The notes under the pieces: model-generated | The model's input: only the letters and a program-made list of their open reading frames with translations | Told to the model about the DNA's origin: nothing | The model's database searches: none | Position numbers and translations under genes: made by a program | In this document: piece after piece, positions 33,497-42,046 of the stretch | Position numbering within the stretch: the first letter of the stretch is position 1 | Layout of the letters: every line of letters begins with the position of its first letter | Source of the DNA: Bacteroidales bacterium | GTDB taxonomy: Bacteria; Bacteroidota; Bacteroidia; Bacteroidales; F082 | DNA length: 64,000 nucleotides | Assembly: GCA_017460915.1 (NCBI GenBank) | Contig: JAFUAA010000047.1 | Span: 1 to 64,000, forward strand | Reading direction: 5' to 3'

Positions 33497-33524
33497 GTAG
33501 AGACGTAGCGCGCTACGTCTCTAC
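33497..33524. repeat. family A palindrome after the second PNGase F-like gene
   Basis: A perfect 28-bp palindrome, GTAGAGACGTAGCG and its complement, 15 bp after the stop codon and 28 bp before the next ATG. Confidence 0.9.
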
Positions 33525-33552
33525 ATGATTAACCTATAAAACCCTAATCGTT

Positions 33553-34287
33553 ATGAAAAAACACCTATTCTTAGCCCTCGTCATTTTCCTATCCGTGCCA
33601 GCCATGGCGCAATTGAGGTCGCATCATGGCGGCGGACATCAAAGCCCAAACAGCACGTTGACCATCCTTTCGACCGACCGACAAGGCTTTTGGCTCTTTG
33701 TCGACGACGTTTTGCAGAACGAGAACCCTGTGCGTTCCATCTGCGTCAGGAATTTTTGGCCTGACGACTATCACATCCGCGTAGAGATGGACAACAAGTT
33801 GCACAATTGTGTGGGGCAATACGTCAACATGTCGCGGTCACAAAGCCTTAACATTGCCCAATTCGACGGCCTGTTGGGGTTGGACTTCACGCAAGCCCAT
33901 ATCCGTCCCGAGCTGACCATGGACCTGTTGACTGCTCCCATGCCGCCCGCACCCAGCCAGCCTATCGTGCAACCTTCGCTGCCGCCACAGCCCGCCAGTC
34001 CCTGCATGAACGAACGCGACTTCGACGAAGTGATGGCCTTGATTGGGAAAGAGACCTTCGACAATTCGAGACTGACCGTGGCCAAGCAAGTGGTGAGCAG
34101 CAATCCCTTGTGCGCCCGACAGATTTCCAGCATCTGTGGCAAGTTCTCTTTCGAGAACAACAAGCTGGAATTCGCGAAATACGCCTACGCCTATTGTACG
34201 GATAAAAACAAGTATTACCTACTGAACGAGACGTTCACTTACGATGCATCGAAACAAGAGCTGAACGAGTTCATCCAAGGGCTCTAA
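33553..34287 (+). CDS. DUF4476 domain secreted protein
   Basis: 244 residues with a signal peptide (ending AMAQ). The N-terminal part (about 33-110) resembles a small PEGA-like beta domain (QGFWLFVDDVLQNENPVRSI). A Pro-rich linker (about 130-150) leads to a C-terminal DUF4476 helical domain (about 155-240): DFDEVMALIGKETFDNSRL, ISSICGKFSFENNKLEFAKY. DUF4476 proteins are common in Bacteroidota envelopes and their function is unknown. A bidirectional terminator follows 4 bp after the stop. Confidence 0.87.
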   Translation: MKKHLFLALVIFLSVPAMAQLRSHHGGGHQSPNSTLTILSTDRQGFWLFVDDVLQNENPVRSICVRNFWPDDYHIRVEMDNKLHNCVGQYVNMSRSQSLNIAQFDGLLGLDFTQAHIRPELTMDLLTAPMPPAPSQPIVQPSLPPQPASPCMNERDFDEVMALIGKETFDNSRLTVAKQVVSSNPLCARQISSICGKFSFENNKLEFAKYAYAYCTDKNKYYLLNETFTYDASKQELNEFIQGL

Positions 34288-34291
34288 AACG

Positions 34292-34321
34292 AAAAAAGAC
34301 CGCATTGCTGCGGTCTTTTTT
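34292..34321. terminator. bidirectional terminator
   Basis: AAAAAAGACCGCA and TGCGGTCTTTTTT flank a TTGC loop. It serves the plus-strand DUF4476 gene and the convergent outer-membrane protein gene ending at 34340. Confidence 0.88.
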
Positions 34322-34339
34322 CGTTTTCAAAGATTATGC

Positions 34340-34798
34340 TTAGAATCTGTAACGGATACCAAGAGCACCAGCATAGCCAAATCCGCTTGCCGCACCCAAG
34401 ACATCCCATTGAGGACGGAGGTCGAGAGTGATTTGGAAAGGAACAGCTTGGAAGTTGTACTCTAAACCAGCCTGGGCGAGGAAGCCGAGACCGAACTTAC
34501 CATCGTTGTAACCATCCCATAAACCAGCGTTGGCACCGATACCGGCAAACCAGCCAAGGTTATCGACCAGGCCACCCATCCATTGATAAACAGCAGAGAG
34601 GTTGTAATATCCATAGGTCTCGTGGTAATTCAAACCCAAATCCAGTTCCAGACGGTTGTTGGCGTTGAAACCATGTTGATAGGAGAGTTCTGCACCGTAA
34701 CTGCTACCAAAAGCACCACGGACACCGATCCAATTCTGTGCGTTCACGGCAAAAGTAAGACCGAGAACAGCAACCAAAAGAAGCATTACTTTCTTCAT
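34340..34798 (-). CDS. small outer-membrane beta-barrel protein
   Basis: 152 residues with a signal peptide (ending VNAQ). The mature 132 residues alternate hydrophobic and aromatic strands (YGAELSYQHGFNANNRLELD, GYYNLSAVYQWMGGL) and end YAGALGIRYRF with a terminal Phe. This fits an 8-stranded porin-like or OmpA/OmpX-type barrel. Function is unknown. A TATCTTTG -7 box on the minus strand (complement of 34852-34859) lies about 54 bp upstream of the start. Confidence 0.85.
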   Translation of the reverse strand: MKKVMLLLVAVLGLTFAVNAQNWIGVRGAFGSSYGAELSYQHGFNANNRLELDLGLNYHETYGYYNLSAVYQWMGGLVDNLGWFAGIGANAGLWDGYNDGKFGLGFLAQAGLEYNFQAVPFQITLDLRPQWDVLGAASGFGYAGALGIRYRF

Positions 34799-34896
34799 AG
34801 TTTTAATGATTAATTTGTTGATAATTAAGTTGATTTAATGAATTAAAGTTGCAAAGATAGGAAAAAATCAATTAGGTCGGGATTTTCCTGCCATTT

Positions 34897-35904
34897 TTAT
34901 TCCTCATACACCACATGCAACAACACGTCGCCGACCATGCCGAGAGTCGATTTTTCGATATGTTCCAGGTTATCATTGACGGTATGCCACACGTCGGGGA
35001 AACACTCGTTGATGCTGTTGGGTTGCAAGTCGATGATGTCGATGGTTGGGATGCCTGCGATTTGGTTCATCGGAAGATGGTCGTCACTGATGACGGTGCC
35101 CAGTTCATTGCTGAAAGCCTGACGATAGCCCAAATCGAAAGCCTTGCGCCACACTTTGTTGCTCACCCAAGCGGCATAGCCTTGCGAGTAGTATTCCTTC
35201 GGGAAATTGGGGTTGGGGCCGCCCACCATGTCCAAAAGGATGCCATAATAGGCCTTGTAGCCGTACACATGCGGATTCTTCGACCAATACTGCGAACCCA
35301 AAGCCCAGAAGTTGACCCGATCGTCGTAATATTTCTCGGCTTCCTCCTGATGCGGGCCGTAGTCCTCAAGGTCGAAAAGAACGATGTCAATGCCAAGATG
35401 CTCAGGCAAGGGCTGCAGTTTGAACTGACGGGCACATTCGAGGAGCACACCCACGCCACTGGCACCGTCGTTGGCGCCATCGATGGGCTTGTGGAAGTTG
35501 TCAGCGTCAGGATCGTGGTCGGCATAGGGACGCGAATCCCAATGGGCGCAGAGCACGATGCGCTTCTTAGCTTGGGGGTTGAACACGCCCACGAGGTTCT
35601 GCCCGTCGATGCCCCTACCATTGAAAAGGCGTGTGCGGAAATCTTGGACGATGACCGTGTCGGCATATTCGGTCAGCTTGGCCGTAAGCCACTCGGCACA
35701 GTCGGCATGGGCCTGCGTCTCAGGCACACGCGGGCCAAAGCTAGTTTGCTTAGCCACACATTGATAGGCCGAGTCGGCATCAAAGCGAGGTACGACAACG
35801 GTTTTCTTGGTTTCATCCTTTTTTATAGGCTTTTCCGAAGGCTGTTTTTCGCCACACGAAGCCAAGAGCAAGGCCGCTGCTATGGTAAATAGAATCTTCT
35901 TCAT
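34897..35904 (-). CDS. glutaminyl-peptide cyclotransferase (M28-type, lipoprotein)
   Basis: 335 residues from the ATG at 35904. A -7 box (complement of 35924-35931) lies just upstream and excludes a longer start. A lipoprotein signal (LLLASC, Cys about 16) is followed by an M28 zinc-peptidase-like fold with CAHWDSRPYADHDPD, DGANDGASGVGVLLECA, IDIVLFDLEDYG, SDDHLPMNQIAGIP and WHTVNDN, the metal ligands and catalytic acids expected for glutaminyl cyclases. Such enzymes cyclise N-terminal Gln to pyroglutamate on exported proteins. Many exported proteins in this window would have Gln at the mature N-terminus, which fits this role. It lies 32 bp downstream of the MscS gene. Confidence 0.9.
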   Translation of the reverse strand: MKKILFTIAAALLLASCGEKQPSEKPIKKDETKKTVVVPRFDADSAYQCVAKQTSFGPRVPETQAHADCAEWLTAKLTEYADTVIVQDFRTRLFNGRGIDGQNLVGVFNPQAKKRIVLCAHWDSRPYADHDPDADNFHKPIDGANDGASGVGVLLECARQFKLQPLPEHLGIDIVLFDLEDYGPHQEEAEKYYDDRVNFWALGSQYWSKNPHVYGYKAYYGILLDMVGGPNPNFPKEYYSQGYAAWVSNKVWRKAFDLGYRQAFSNELGTVISDDHLPMNQIAGIPTIDIIDLQPNSINECFPDVWHTVNDNLEHIEKSTLGMVGDVLLHVVYEE

Positions 35905-35936
35905 TTTGGATGATTTTGGGCTGCAAAAGTAGTAAA

Positions 35937-38726
35937 TTATTCTTCTCTGACAAGGTGCACGTCGCATTGCGGGAACGGGATGGCGATACCATTTTCGTTC
36001 AAGGTGTTGTAGATCAACTCCTTGGCTCGGTCGATGTAGCCCACACGCTCGGCCACAAGCACCTGCTGCTTGACGGCGATGGTGACGGCGCTGTCGTCCA
36101 TGTCTTCCAACGAGACGCTGACACCCCGCTTTGCGCCGACGATGTCGCGCCCGAAAGTGTCCTTGCCTTGCAATGCCTGCAAAGCTTCGCCCAGCAGTTC
36201 GCGAACCCGCTGGATATCGGTGCCGTAAGCCACCCCCACTGTGATTTTGACGAACTCGTAGCCGTGGTTGCGGGTGAGGTTACTGAAGTTTTTGGCAAAC
36301 AGCGTGGCGTTGAGGAACGACATCTCGGCTCCGTCTACAGTTTCAATCTCTGTACTTTGGTAGCCTATGTGAGTCACCTTGCCACGGATGCCGTCGCAAA
36401 CAATCCAATCGCCGATGCGCAGGCGACCCGACATCAGTTGGATGCCATAGATGAAGTTGTTGAGCGTGTCCTTCAAGGCCAAACCGATACCAGCCGAAAG
36501 GCCGCCGGCCACCAAGCTCAACGAGCCTGTGGGGATGTGCAGCGTCAGGACGACAATGACGATATAGGTCATCCAAACCAAAACGCTCACGATGCTGTTG
36601 CCCAACGACAGGTTGATTTCGTTGTTGCGAATGGTCTTGCGGTTGTGTTTCTTCATGAAAATGGCATAGCGTACCTGCTGCCAGATGGCGTGCAAGGCGC
36701 GGTTGGCATAGCGGAACACGAAAACCAGGCTGACCAACAACAGAATGCCGTAGAACGACAGCCTGAACGTGTCGGCACCGCTATCGTTGACCAACTGGAC
36801 GAAATTGCGGTGGTAGATGGTGCTGAACAAGTCATCGAAATCGAACACGCCAAGAGCCAAACGAATGCAGAACGGAACGGACATCAGCGCCATGACGGGC
36901 AGCACCACATCTTTCACCAAGTCGTAGAACCACGTGGCGCCAAACATCAAGGTCTCCTTGCCCGGCCCAGTAATGAAGTTGATGCGCGAACGGTAGTCGT
37001 CAATACGTGGTTTCATCCGCTTCTCGCGGTATTTCACGATGAGGTGCAGGACTGTGTAGATGGTATGGATGGCGGCCAATTGGAAATACCACCACACCAA
37101 GATGAGCAACGAGGCAAAAATGTAGCCCGCGATGGTCACACCCAAGGCCGCACCAGTGGCTACCAGCGACATCCAGCCCAAAAGTCGGTCGCTGCGATCC
37201 ACCTTCTTCGCGTTGTGGAGGCAAGCCAGCAACTGCCAAACGAAGAAGACAACCAAAACGGGCGGGAAAACGAAGTTCATCAGCGAGTTGGGCATAAAGA
37301 CGACACGACAACCGATGACCGTCAAAGCCATACAAAACACGGGAAGGTAAAGCCTGATACCGTATTTCAGTTGTTTGGCTTTCAGCCTGATAAGCAGCGC
37401 GATAAGGATGGCGGCCAGCAGCCACAGGAAAGTGTCGGTGAGGCGAGCCGCAATACGCAGCAAGCCTTCGCCACCAATGTTGGCATTGACGATGATGGTG
37501 ATGATGATGGCAATCAGCAAGGCAACGAAACGCCGATGCTCCTTGGCGACCACGTCCTTAAACGGTTTGACGTAACGGAACACGGGGATAAGCAGCAGCG
37601 AGACGACAAGACAAATCGCCAGCAGTTCGACGAGGAACAAGAAGATGATGAACACCTGCAGCGAATATTCCCAACCCGTATTGACAGGGAGCTTCTCGTA
37701 CACATCGGGAAACGGTGTGGATGCCGTTGCCACAGAATCGGTTTCCGAGGTTTCAACGAGCCAGGTGTCGGTTTCGAGGAGCATCGTATCCGCTGGAACC
37801 ACGGTGACAGAATCCGACTGAAGCACTTGCATCACCAGCGAATCGGTGGGAATCGTGCCGTCGCCCTTGCCGAACAACGAGGCGAGGAGTCCGAGGTCGT
37901 ATTTTTCGCGAGCGTCGTCCATCGCCTGACGCCAATAACGTTTCGGAGCTTTCAGGATGTTGAACCAAGGTGTCTGACCTTCGACAAAGATGCGGTTTTG
38001 CAGCACTTGGTAATAGTCGTGCGCATAGTCGTAGGATTCTTTCAGGCGCAGATAAGTCTCGTAGTAATGGACGCTGTCGGCCACCACGGTGGCCTTGGTG
38101 TCGGCATACATCTTCAGGATCTCGCAGGCATAGAAGATGCAACGTTCGCGGTCGTTCTCGCCCTGTTCGTCCAAGACGAAAGGCACGGAGAGAGAGTCGG
38201 ACAACGCCATAACTTCCTTCTCCAGTTCCAGATGCGTGCCGCTAAGGTAAAGATGCTGGTTCAGCGTGTCGTTGCGGAAGAGCAGGCTATCGGGCATACC
38301 GGTGATGCTATCGAGCTCGGGAGGCAGGCGTCGCAGCGACTCGATGAGGCGGGCGTAGCGTTCCATCTCCACGTTGAGGTTGCCCACGATACGGTCGAAG
38401 GGGCCACGGTCCTGGTTAAACTCGTTGTATTTCTTGGTGACCTTCTCCAAGGCATAGCACACGTCGAAGGTGAAGCCTTGTTTCTGCGAATACAGCGTCA
38501 GCGAGAGTTCGTTGCACTGTTTCATAAGGTCGATCATCTTCAGGCGTTGTTCCTCATAGTCTTCGGTGAGGCGTTCGCGCTCCTTGTCGATTTGGTGATA
38601 GTCGGCATTCAGCTCATTGCGGAGCATACGGAGGGTTTGGTTGAGGTTCTGGCCGTAGGAGATGGCCAAAAGCGGCATCACGATGGCGACAAAGGCTGCA
38701 AGGAAGAGTAAGCGTTTTTTGTTCAT
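35937..38726 (-). CDS. large MscS-family mechanosensitive channel
   Basis: 929 residues from the ATG at 38726. A -7 box (complement of 38748-38755) excludes the longer start. An N-terminal signal precedes a long periplasmic helical domain (about 30-290) and several membrane segments (about 340-700). The C-terminal MscS core includes SLVAGGLSAGIGLALKDTLN (pore helix, about 735), then the beta domain (RIGDWIVCDGIRGKVTHIGY) and the alpha/beta end. The size resembles the MscK-like subfamily. It would release solutes during hypo-osmotic shock. It is probably co-transcribed with the glutaminyl cyclase gene. Confidence 0.92.
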   Translation of the reverse strand: MNKKRLLFLAAFVAIVMPLLAISYGQNLNQTLRMLRNELNADYHQIDKERERLTEDYEEQRLKMIDLMKQCNELSLTLYSQKQGFTFDVCYALEKVTKKYNEFNQDRGPFDRIVGNLNVEMERYARLIESLRRLPPELDSITGMPDSLLFRNDTLNQHLYLSGTHLELEKEVMALSDSLSVPFVLDEQGENDRERCIFYACEILKMYADTKATVVADSVHYYETYLRLKESYDYAHDYYQVLQNRIFVEGQTPWFNILKAPKRYWRQAMDDAREKYDLGLLASLFGKGDGTIPTDSLVMQVLQSDSVTVVPADTMLLETDTWLVETSETDSVATASTPFPDVYEKLPVNTGWEYSLQVFIIFLFLVELLAICLVVSLLLIPVFRYVKPFKDVVAKEHRRFVALLIAIIITIIVNANIGGEGLLRIAARLTDTFLWLLAAILIALLIRLKAKQLKYGIRLYLPVFCMALTVIGCRVVFMPNSLMNFVFPPVLVVFFVWQLLACLHNAKKVDRSDRLLGWMSLVATGAALGVTIAGYIFASLLILVWWYFQLAAIHTIYTVLHLIVKYREKRMKPRIDDYRSRINFITGPGKETLMFGATWFYDLVKDVVLPVMALMSVPFCIRLALGVFDFDDLFSTIYHRNFVQLVNDSGADTFRLSFYGILLLVSLVFVFRYANRALHAIWQQVRYAIFMKKHNRKTIRNNEINLSLGNSIVSVLVWMTYIVIVVLTLHIPTGSLSLVAGGLSAGIGLALKDTLNNFIYGIQLMSGRLRIGDWIVCDGIRGKVTHIGYQSTEIETVDGAEMSFLNATLFAKNFSNLTRNHGYEFVKITVGVAYGTDIQRVRELLGEALQALQGKDTFGRDIVGAKRGVSVSLEDMDDSAVTIAVKQQVLVAERVGYIDRAKELIYNTLNENGIAIPFPQCDVHLVREE

Positions 38727-38811
38727 GGGCAATTGTGTTCGATGGGGCAAAGATAGGAAAAAAGATTACATAGCGAAAACACGGTTTTATTCTAAATTTT
38801 TGATATTTCTA

Positions 38812-38841
38812 TTGCGTGTAAGGATATTATGTGTATTTTTG
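38812..38841 (+). promoter_or_regulatory. promoter of the DUF3990/XRE operon
   Basis: TTG at 38812-38814 and TATTTTTG at 38834-38841, separated by 19 bases, match the consensus. The start codon follows 25 bp downstream. Confidence 0.6.
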
Positions 38842-38866
38842 CAAAGTCTCGTTATAATGATAGTTT

Positions 38867-39547
38867 ATGGAAAACATCACATTATATCACGGCTCGACAA
38901 AAGTCATCGAAAAGCCAGTTTTAGGTTTTGGGAATCCGAGAAATGACTACGGACTAGGTTTTTATTGCACTGAGAATCTGGAGCTTGCAAAAGAATGGGC
39001 GAGCACTGAGCGTAGTGATGGCTTTGCCAACAGTTACGAAATCAACTTGGAAGGACTATACACTCTCCATTTGAACAAAAAGCCCTATCACATACTGAAC
39101 TGGCTTTCGGTTTTGCTAAAAAACAGGACTTTTGTCCTTTCGCAAGGCCTGCCTTCCGAAGCCAAAGCATATCTGTTGGGAAATTTCCTGCCCAACTATG
39201 AGCCATACGACCTGATTATCGGCTATCGCGCCGACGACTCCTATTTTTCATTTGCCAACGCTTTCCTGAACAACACAATTTCGTTGGAGCAGTTGTGCAA
39301 GGCGATGTTTTTGGGTAAATTAGGTGAACAGGTGGTGCTGAAAAGCGAAAAGGCGTTTTCCCAACTCTCTTTCAAAGAAAGCATCCCCGTGGATAGTAGC
39401 CAATACTATCCGAGGCGACAAGCCCGCGACCGTCAGGCTCGCGAGGACTTTCAGAATGAAAAGCTGACGGCTTCTCCCGTTGATGCCATCTACATGATTG
39501 ATATTCTCAGACAACAATGGACCAATGATGACCCACGCCTACAATGA
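38867..39547 (+). CDS. DUF3990 putative ADP-ribosyltransferase-fold toxin
   Basis: 226 residues. It opens LYHGSTKVIEKPVLGFG, then DYGLGFYCTENLELAKEWA and IIGYRADDSYF, the conserved blocks of DUF3990. That family is grouped with ADP-ribosyltransferase folds, where YHGS/GFYxT segments line the NAD pocket. No signal peptide is present. The stop overlaps the next gene, a helix-turn-helix protein, by 23 bp, a typical toxin-antitoxin arrangement. Base composition is more AT-rich than the housekeeping genes. Toxicity and NAD chemistry are inferred from the family. Confidence 0.78.
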   Translation: MENITLYHGSTKVIEKPVLGFGNPRNDYGLGFYCTENLELAKEWASTERSDGFANSYEINLEGLYTLHLNKKPYHILNWLSVLLKNRTFVLSQGLPSEAKAYLLGNFLPNYEPYDLIIGYRADDSYFSFANAFLNNTISLEQLCKAMFLGKLGEQVVLKSEKAFSQLSFKESIPVDSSQYYPRRQARDRQAREDFQNEKLTASPVDAIYMIDILRQQWTNDDPRLQ

Positions 39548-40172
39548 CATATACCTTGAGGATGCCATGAACAACCTCGGCACCATGCTCGACTGTGCTG
39601 TAAATGCCGCGCAGTGTGACCTGTTTGTCTTTTACGAAATGTTTCTTTCGAGCGGTGTCGCCGCGCAAATGGAAGCGGGAAATCCGCGTTATCTCTCGGG
39701 CATGTCGGGGATGGAACTGATGCAATTGGTGCTGAAAAGATCGTCGGACAAAACCCCATCCATTGCGGAATACACACCGTTTGACCGCACTGCCGAATAT
39801 TGGACAGGCTGGGCCTTGGCCTATTACCAATGGCATAGTGCCTATTCGTTCTCTTTCATTCAAAAGAATGGCTTGGATATCAAAACCGTACTTTCACTTT
39901 ATCCCACCTTGCACGAAGCCGACCTCTCCAAGTTTGTCCAAACTTCCGACACAATTATCAAAACGCATTTGAATACCCGTAAAAACGCACTGAAAAGCAT
40001 TCGAAAGCAAACCCATCTAACCCAAAAGGAATTGGCAGAACGCTCTGGCGTCACCCTTCGTATGATTCAGGCCTACGAGCAAGGCGACCAAGACATCACG
40101 AAGGCCGAAGCGCGGACGGTTTTCGCATTGGCGAGGGTGCTAGGGTGTGCAGTGGAGGCGATTTGTGGATAA
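39525..40172 (+). CDS. XRE-type HTH antitoxin partner of DUF3990
   Basis: 215 residues starting at 39525 or 39528 (two consecutive ATG codons). The N-terminal domain (about 1-140) begins THAYNDIYLEDAMNNLGTML and includes GNPRYLSGMSGMELMQLVL, a conserved but uncharacterised partner domain. The C-terminal HTH (about 152-213) reads LKSIRKQTHLTQKELAERSG with RMIQAYEQGDQDI, an XRE fold. It probably binds the toxin through its N-terminus and the operon promoter through its HTH. A degenerate copy of its 3' end lies at 42047-42150. Confidence 0.78.
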   Translation: MMTHAYNDIYLEDAMNNLGTMLDCAVNAAQCDLFVFYEMFLSSGVAAQMEAGNPRYLSGMSGMELMQLVLKRSSDKTPSIAEYTPFDRTAEYWTGWALAYYQWHSAYSFSFIQKNGLDIKTVLSLYPTLHEADLSKFVQTSDTIIKTHLNTRKNALKSIRKQTHLTQKELAERSGVTLRMIQAYEQGDQDITKAEARTVFALARVLGCAVEAICG

Positions 40173-40185
40173 AAAACATTGTTAC

Positions 40186-40231
40186 TTTTTGTCAAAAACA
40201 ATCATTTTTTGACAAAAAAGATGTATTTTTG
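40186..40231 (+). promoter_or_regulatory. AbiE operon promoter with two operator-like palindromes
   Basis: TTTTTGTCAAAAA (40186-40198) and TTTTTGACAAAAA (40206-40218) are inverted copies 20 bp apart, so they lie on the same DNA face. TATTTTTG at 40224-40231 is the -7 box. AbiEi antitoxins repress their own operons by binding such inverted repeats. Confidence 0.6.
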
Positions 40232-40248
40232 CAAACCGAGAGAAAAAC

Positions 40249-41001
40249 ATGACAGCAACGGAAGCCATATTAAACTATGCCGCCATACATAGCGGGACTT
40301 TCCTACGGAAAGATCTTCTACGTGATTTTGCAAGCGAGCAAACCATAATAAAGAAAAGAGCGATAGATTTGCAGATCAGCCGTCTGGTCGAATCGGGCAA
40401 ACTCATACGCAAAAGCCGAGGAGAATACCAATTATCGGAGAAATGCCTGCCTGAGTTTCTGTACCACCCTACAGAAATTGAGAAAGAGATCTTTCAAAAC
40501 CTAAAGAAGCAATTCCCTTTTCTTGAATACTGCATCTGGAGTCCAAAAGTGCTGTCATCATTTATGCTGCATATTCCCAATGTCGGCTATACCTTCGTAG
40601 ATGTTGAGAAAGACGGCATGGAGGCTGTTTTTCATGCCTTGCAGAACATGAATCTCGGACGAAACATACTCCTTGCTCCCACCGCTCAGGAATGTGAACG
40701 CTATTTGATAGGAACGGATGCCGTCGTTGTGCGTTTGCTGGTAGGCCAATCGCCATTGACACAAATAGACAGATGCGTAGTGCCTCGAATTGAAAAAATC
40801 CTTGTGGATGCCGTGGGCGACAACGAATTGTTTTATACCAGTGGCTCTGAGATTTACTATATTTTTGAAGATGTATGTAACCGTTTCAGCGTCAATAAGA
40901 GCAAGCTGATGCGCTATGCCTCTCGCCGCAACCGCAAAGAACAAGTAGAACGAATCATCAACACCATCAACCATGATAAATCCGAGGAGCAGATCCCTTG
41001 A
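40249..41001 (+). CDS. AbiEi-type antitoxin of a type IV toxin-antitoxin pair
   Basis: 250 residues. An N-terminal winged-helix-like domain (about 1-65, ILNYAAIHSGTFLRKDLLRD, RLVESGKLIRKSRGEYQLS) is followed by the AbiEi C-terminal region (DAVVVRLLVGQSPLTQIDRC, VPRIEKILVDAVGDN). In AbiE systems this protein represses the operon and neutralises the nucleotidyltransferase toxin without direct contact. The stop overlaps the toxin gene start by 29 bp. Confidence 0.85.
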   Translation: MTATEAILNYAAIHSGTFLRKDLLRDFASEQTIIKKRAIDLQISRLVESGKLIRKSRGEYQLSEKCLPEFLYHPTEIEKEIFQNLKKQFPFLEYCIWSPKVLSSFMLHIPNVGYTFVDVEKDGMEAVFHALQNMNLGRNILLAPTAQECERYLIGTDAVVVRLLVGQSPLTQIDRCVVPRIEKILVDAVGDNELFYTSGSEIYYIFEDVCNRFSVNKSKLMRYASRRNRKEQVERIINTINHDKSEEQIP

Positions 41002-42036
41002 ATGGATAACAGAAGCCGCCCATCGTTTGGGCGTTCACGATATCGCCTTGGTTGAGAAGACCATCCGCGCCTTCTCACTTCTTGAAGCATTGGCCCGTTC
41101 CGGCTGTCCTTTCCTGTTTAAAGGCGGCAGCTCGCTCATGCTTCACCTGAGCACTAGCAAGCGTTTGTCAATTGACATTGACATCATTTGTCCTCCAGAA
41201 ACCATGATTGAGAACTATCTTGGTCAGTATGCGGAAGAATATGGCTTTGGCAAGTGGAACTGGTTGCACGTATTTCACGGACAGACGTGCCGAAACAACA
41301 CGCCAAGTTCTATTATGAAGTGAGTTATCCTGGCAATGGTGGACAAGACAAAATCCTTCTGGATGTTCTTTTTGAAGAGACACATTATTCAAAGATTGTG
41401 TCATTGCCCATTCAAAACCCTGTGCTTATTACGGACGAACCTATGGTTATGGTCAATCTACCAAGCCATGAGGATTTGTTGGGCGACAAGTTGACCGCTT
41501 TTGCACCACATACCACAGGCATTCCGTTCTTCAAAGGAGAGAAAAAGTGTTCGATGGAGATTGTCAAGCAACTGTTTGACGTAGCTTCCTTGTTCGACAT
41601 CACCGATGATTTGGCCATCGCCCGAGAGACGTTTGAGAAATTTGCAGTGATAGAACTCCAATATCGTCACCAGAGCCCCGACAACATACAGCAAGTGCTA
41701 AATGACATTTATCAGACTGCCATTTGTATTTGTTTGAGGGGCCTGCAAAGTCCTGATGAATATAAACTGTTGCAAGATGGCATCAATCGTATCGGAAGTT
41801 TTATGATAGGCGGAAAATACACTCTTGATTCTGCCATTGTAAGTGCTGCCAAGGCGGCCTACCTGAGCAAACTCATAGAAAAAGGTTGCAACGAAATCCA
41901 TCATTACAACCCAGACTTGTTGAGCGAAATGACGGACCAAGTTCTTCAACAACCCATTCCGACAAAACTCAACAAACTGAAAAAAAACCATCCAGAGGCG
42001 TTCTTTTATTTTAATGAGATACAGGCAATGCTGTAA
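40973..42036 (+). pseudogene. AbiEii-type nucleotidyltransferase toxin, 1-base frameshift
   Basis: The first part (about 93 residues) contains the nucleotidyltransferase motif FLFKGGSSLMLHL and RLSIDIDI. The frame then breaks near 41251-41254: AAGTGGAA would read KVEL with one more G, and the homologous frame resumes as VELVARISRTDVPKQHAKF and runs to 42036. The span is 1064 bases; 1065 would be exactly 355 codons, which supports a single missing base. The later part keeps the AbiEii helical region (HEDLLGDKLTAFAPHTTGIP, KQLFDVASLFDIT). The toxin would be inactive as written, leaving a lone antitoxin. Sequencing error is possible. Confidence 0.8.
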
Positions 42037-42046
42037 ACCACATAGG

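Noticed and set aside
35910..38711. A 933-codon plus-strand frame opposite the MscS gene
   Set aside because: The minus-strand protein has full MscS motifs. The plus-strand frame has no recognisable domain.
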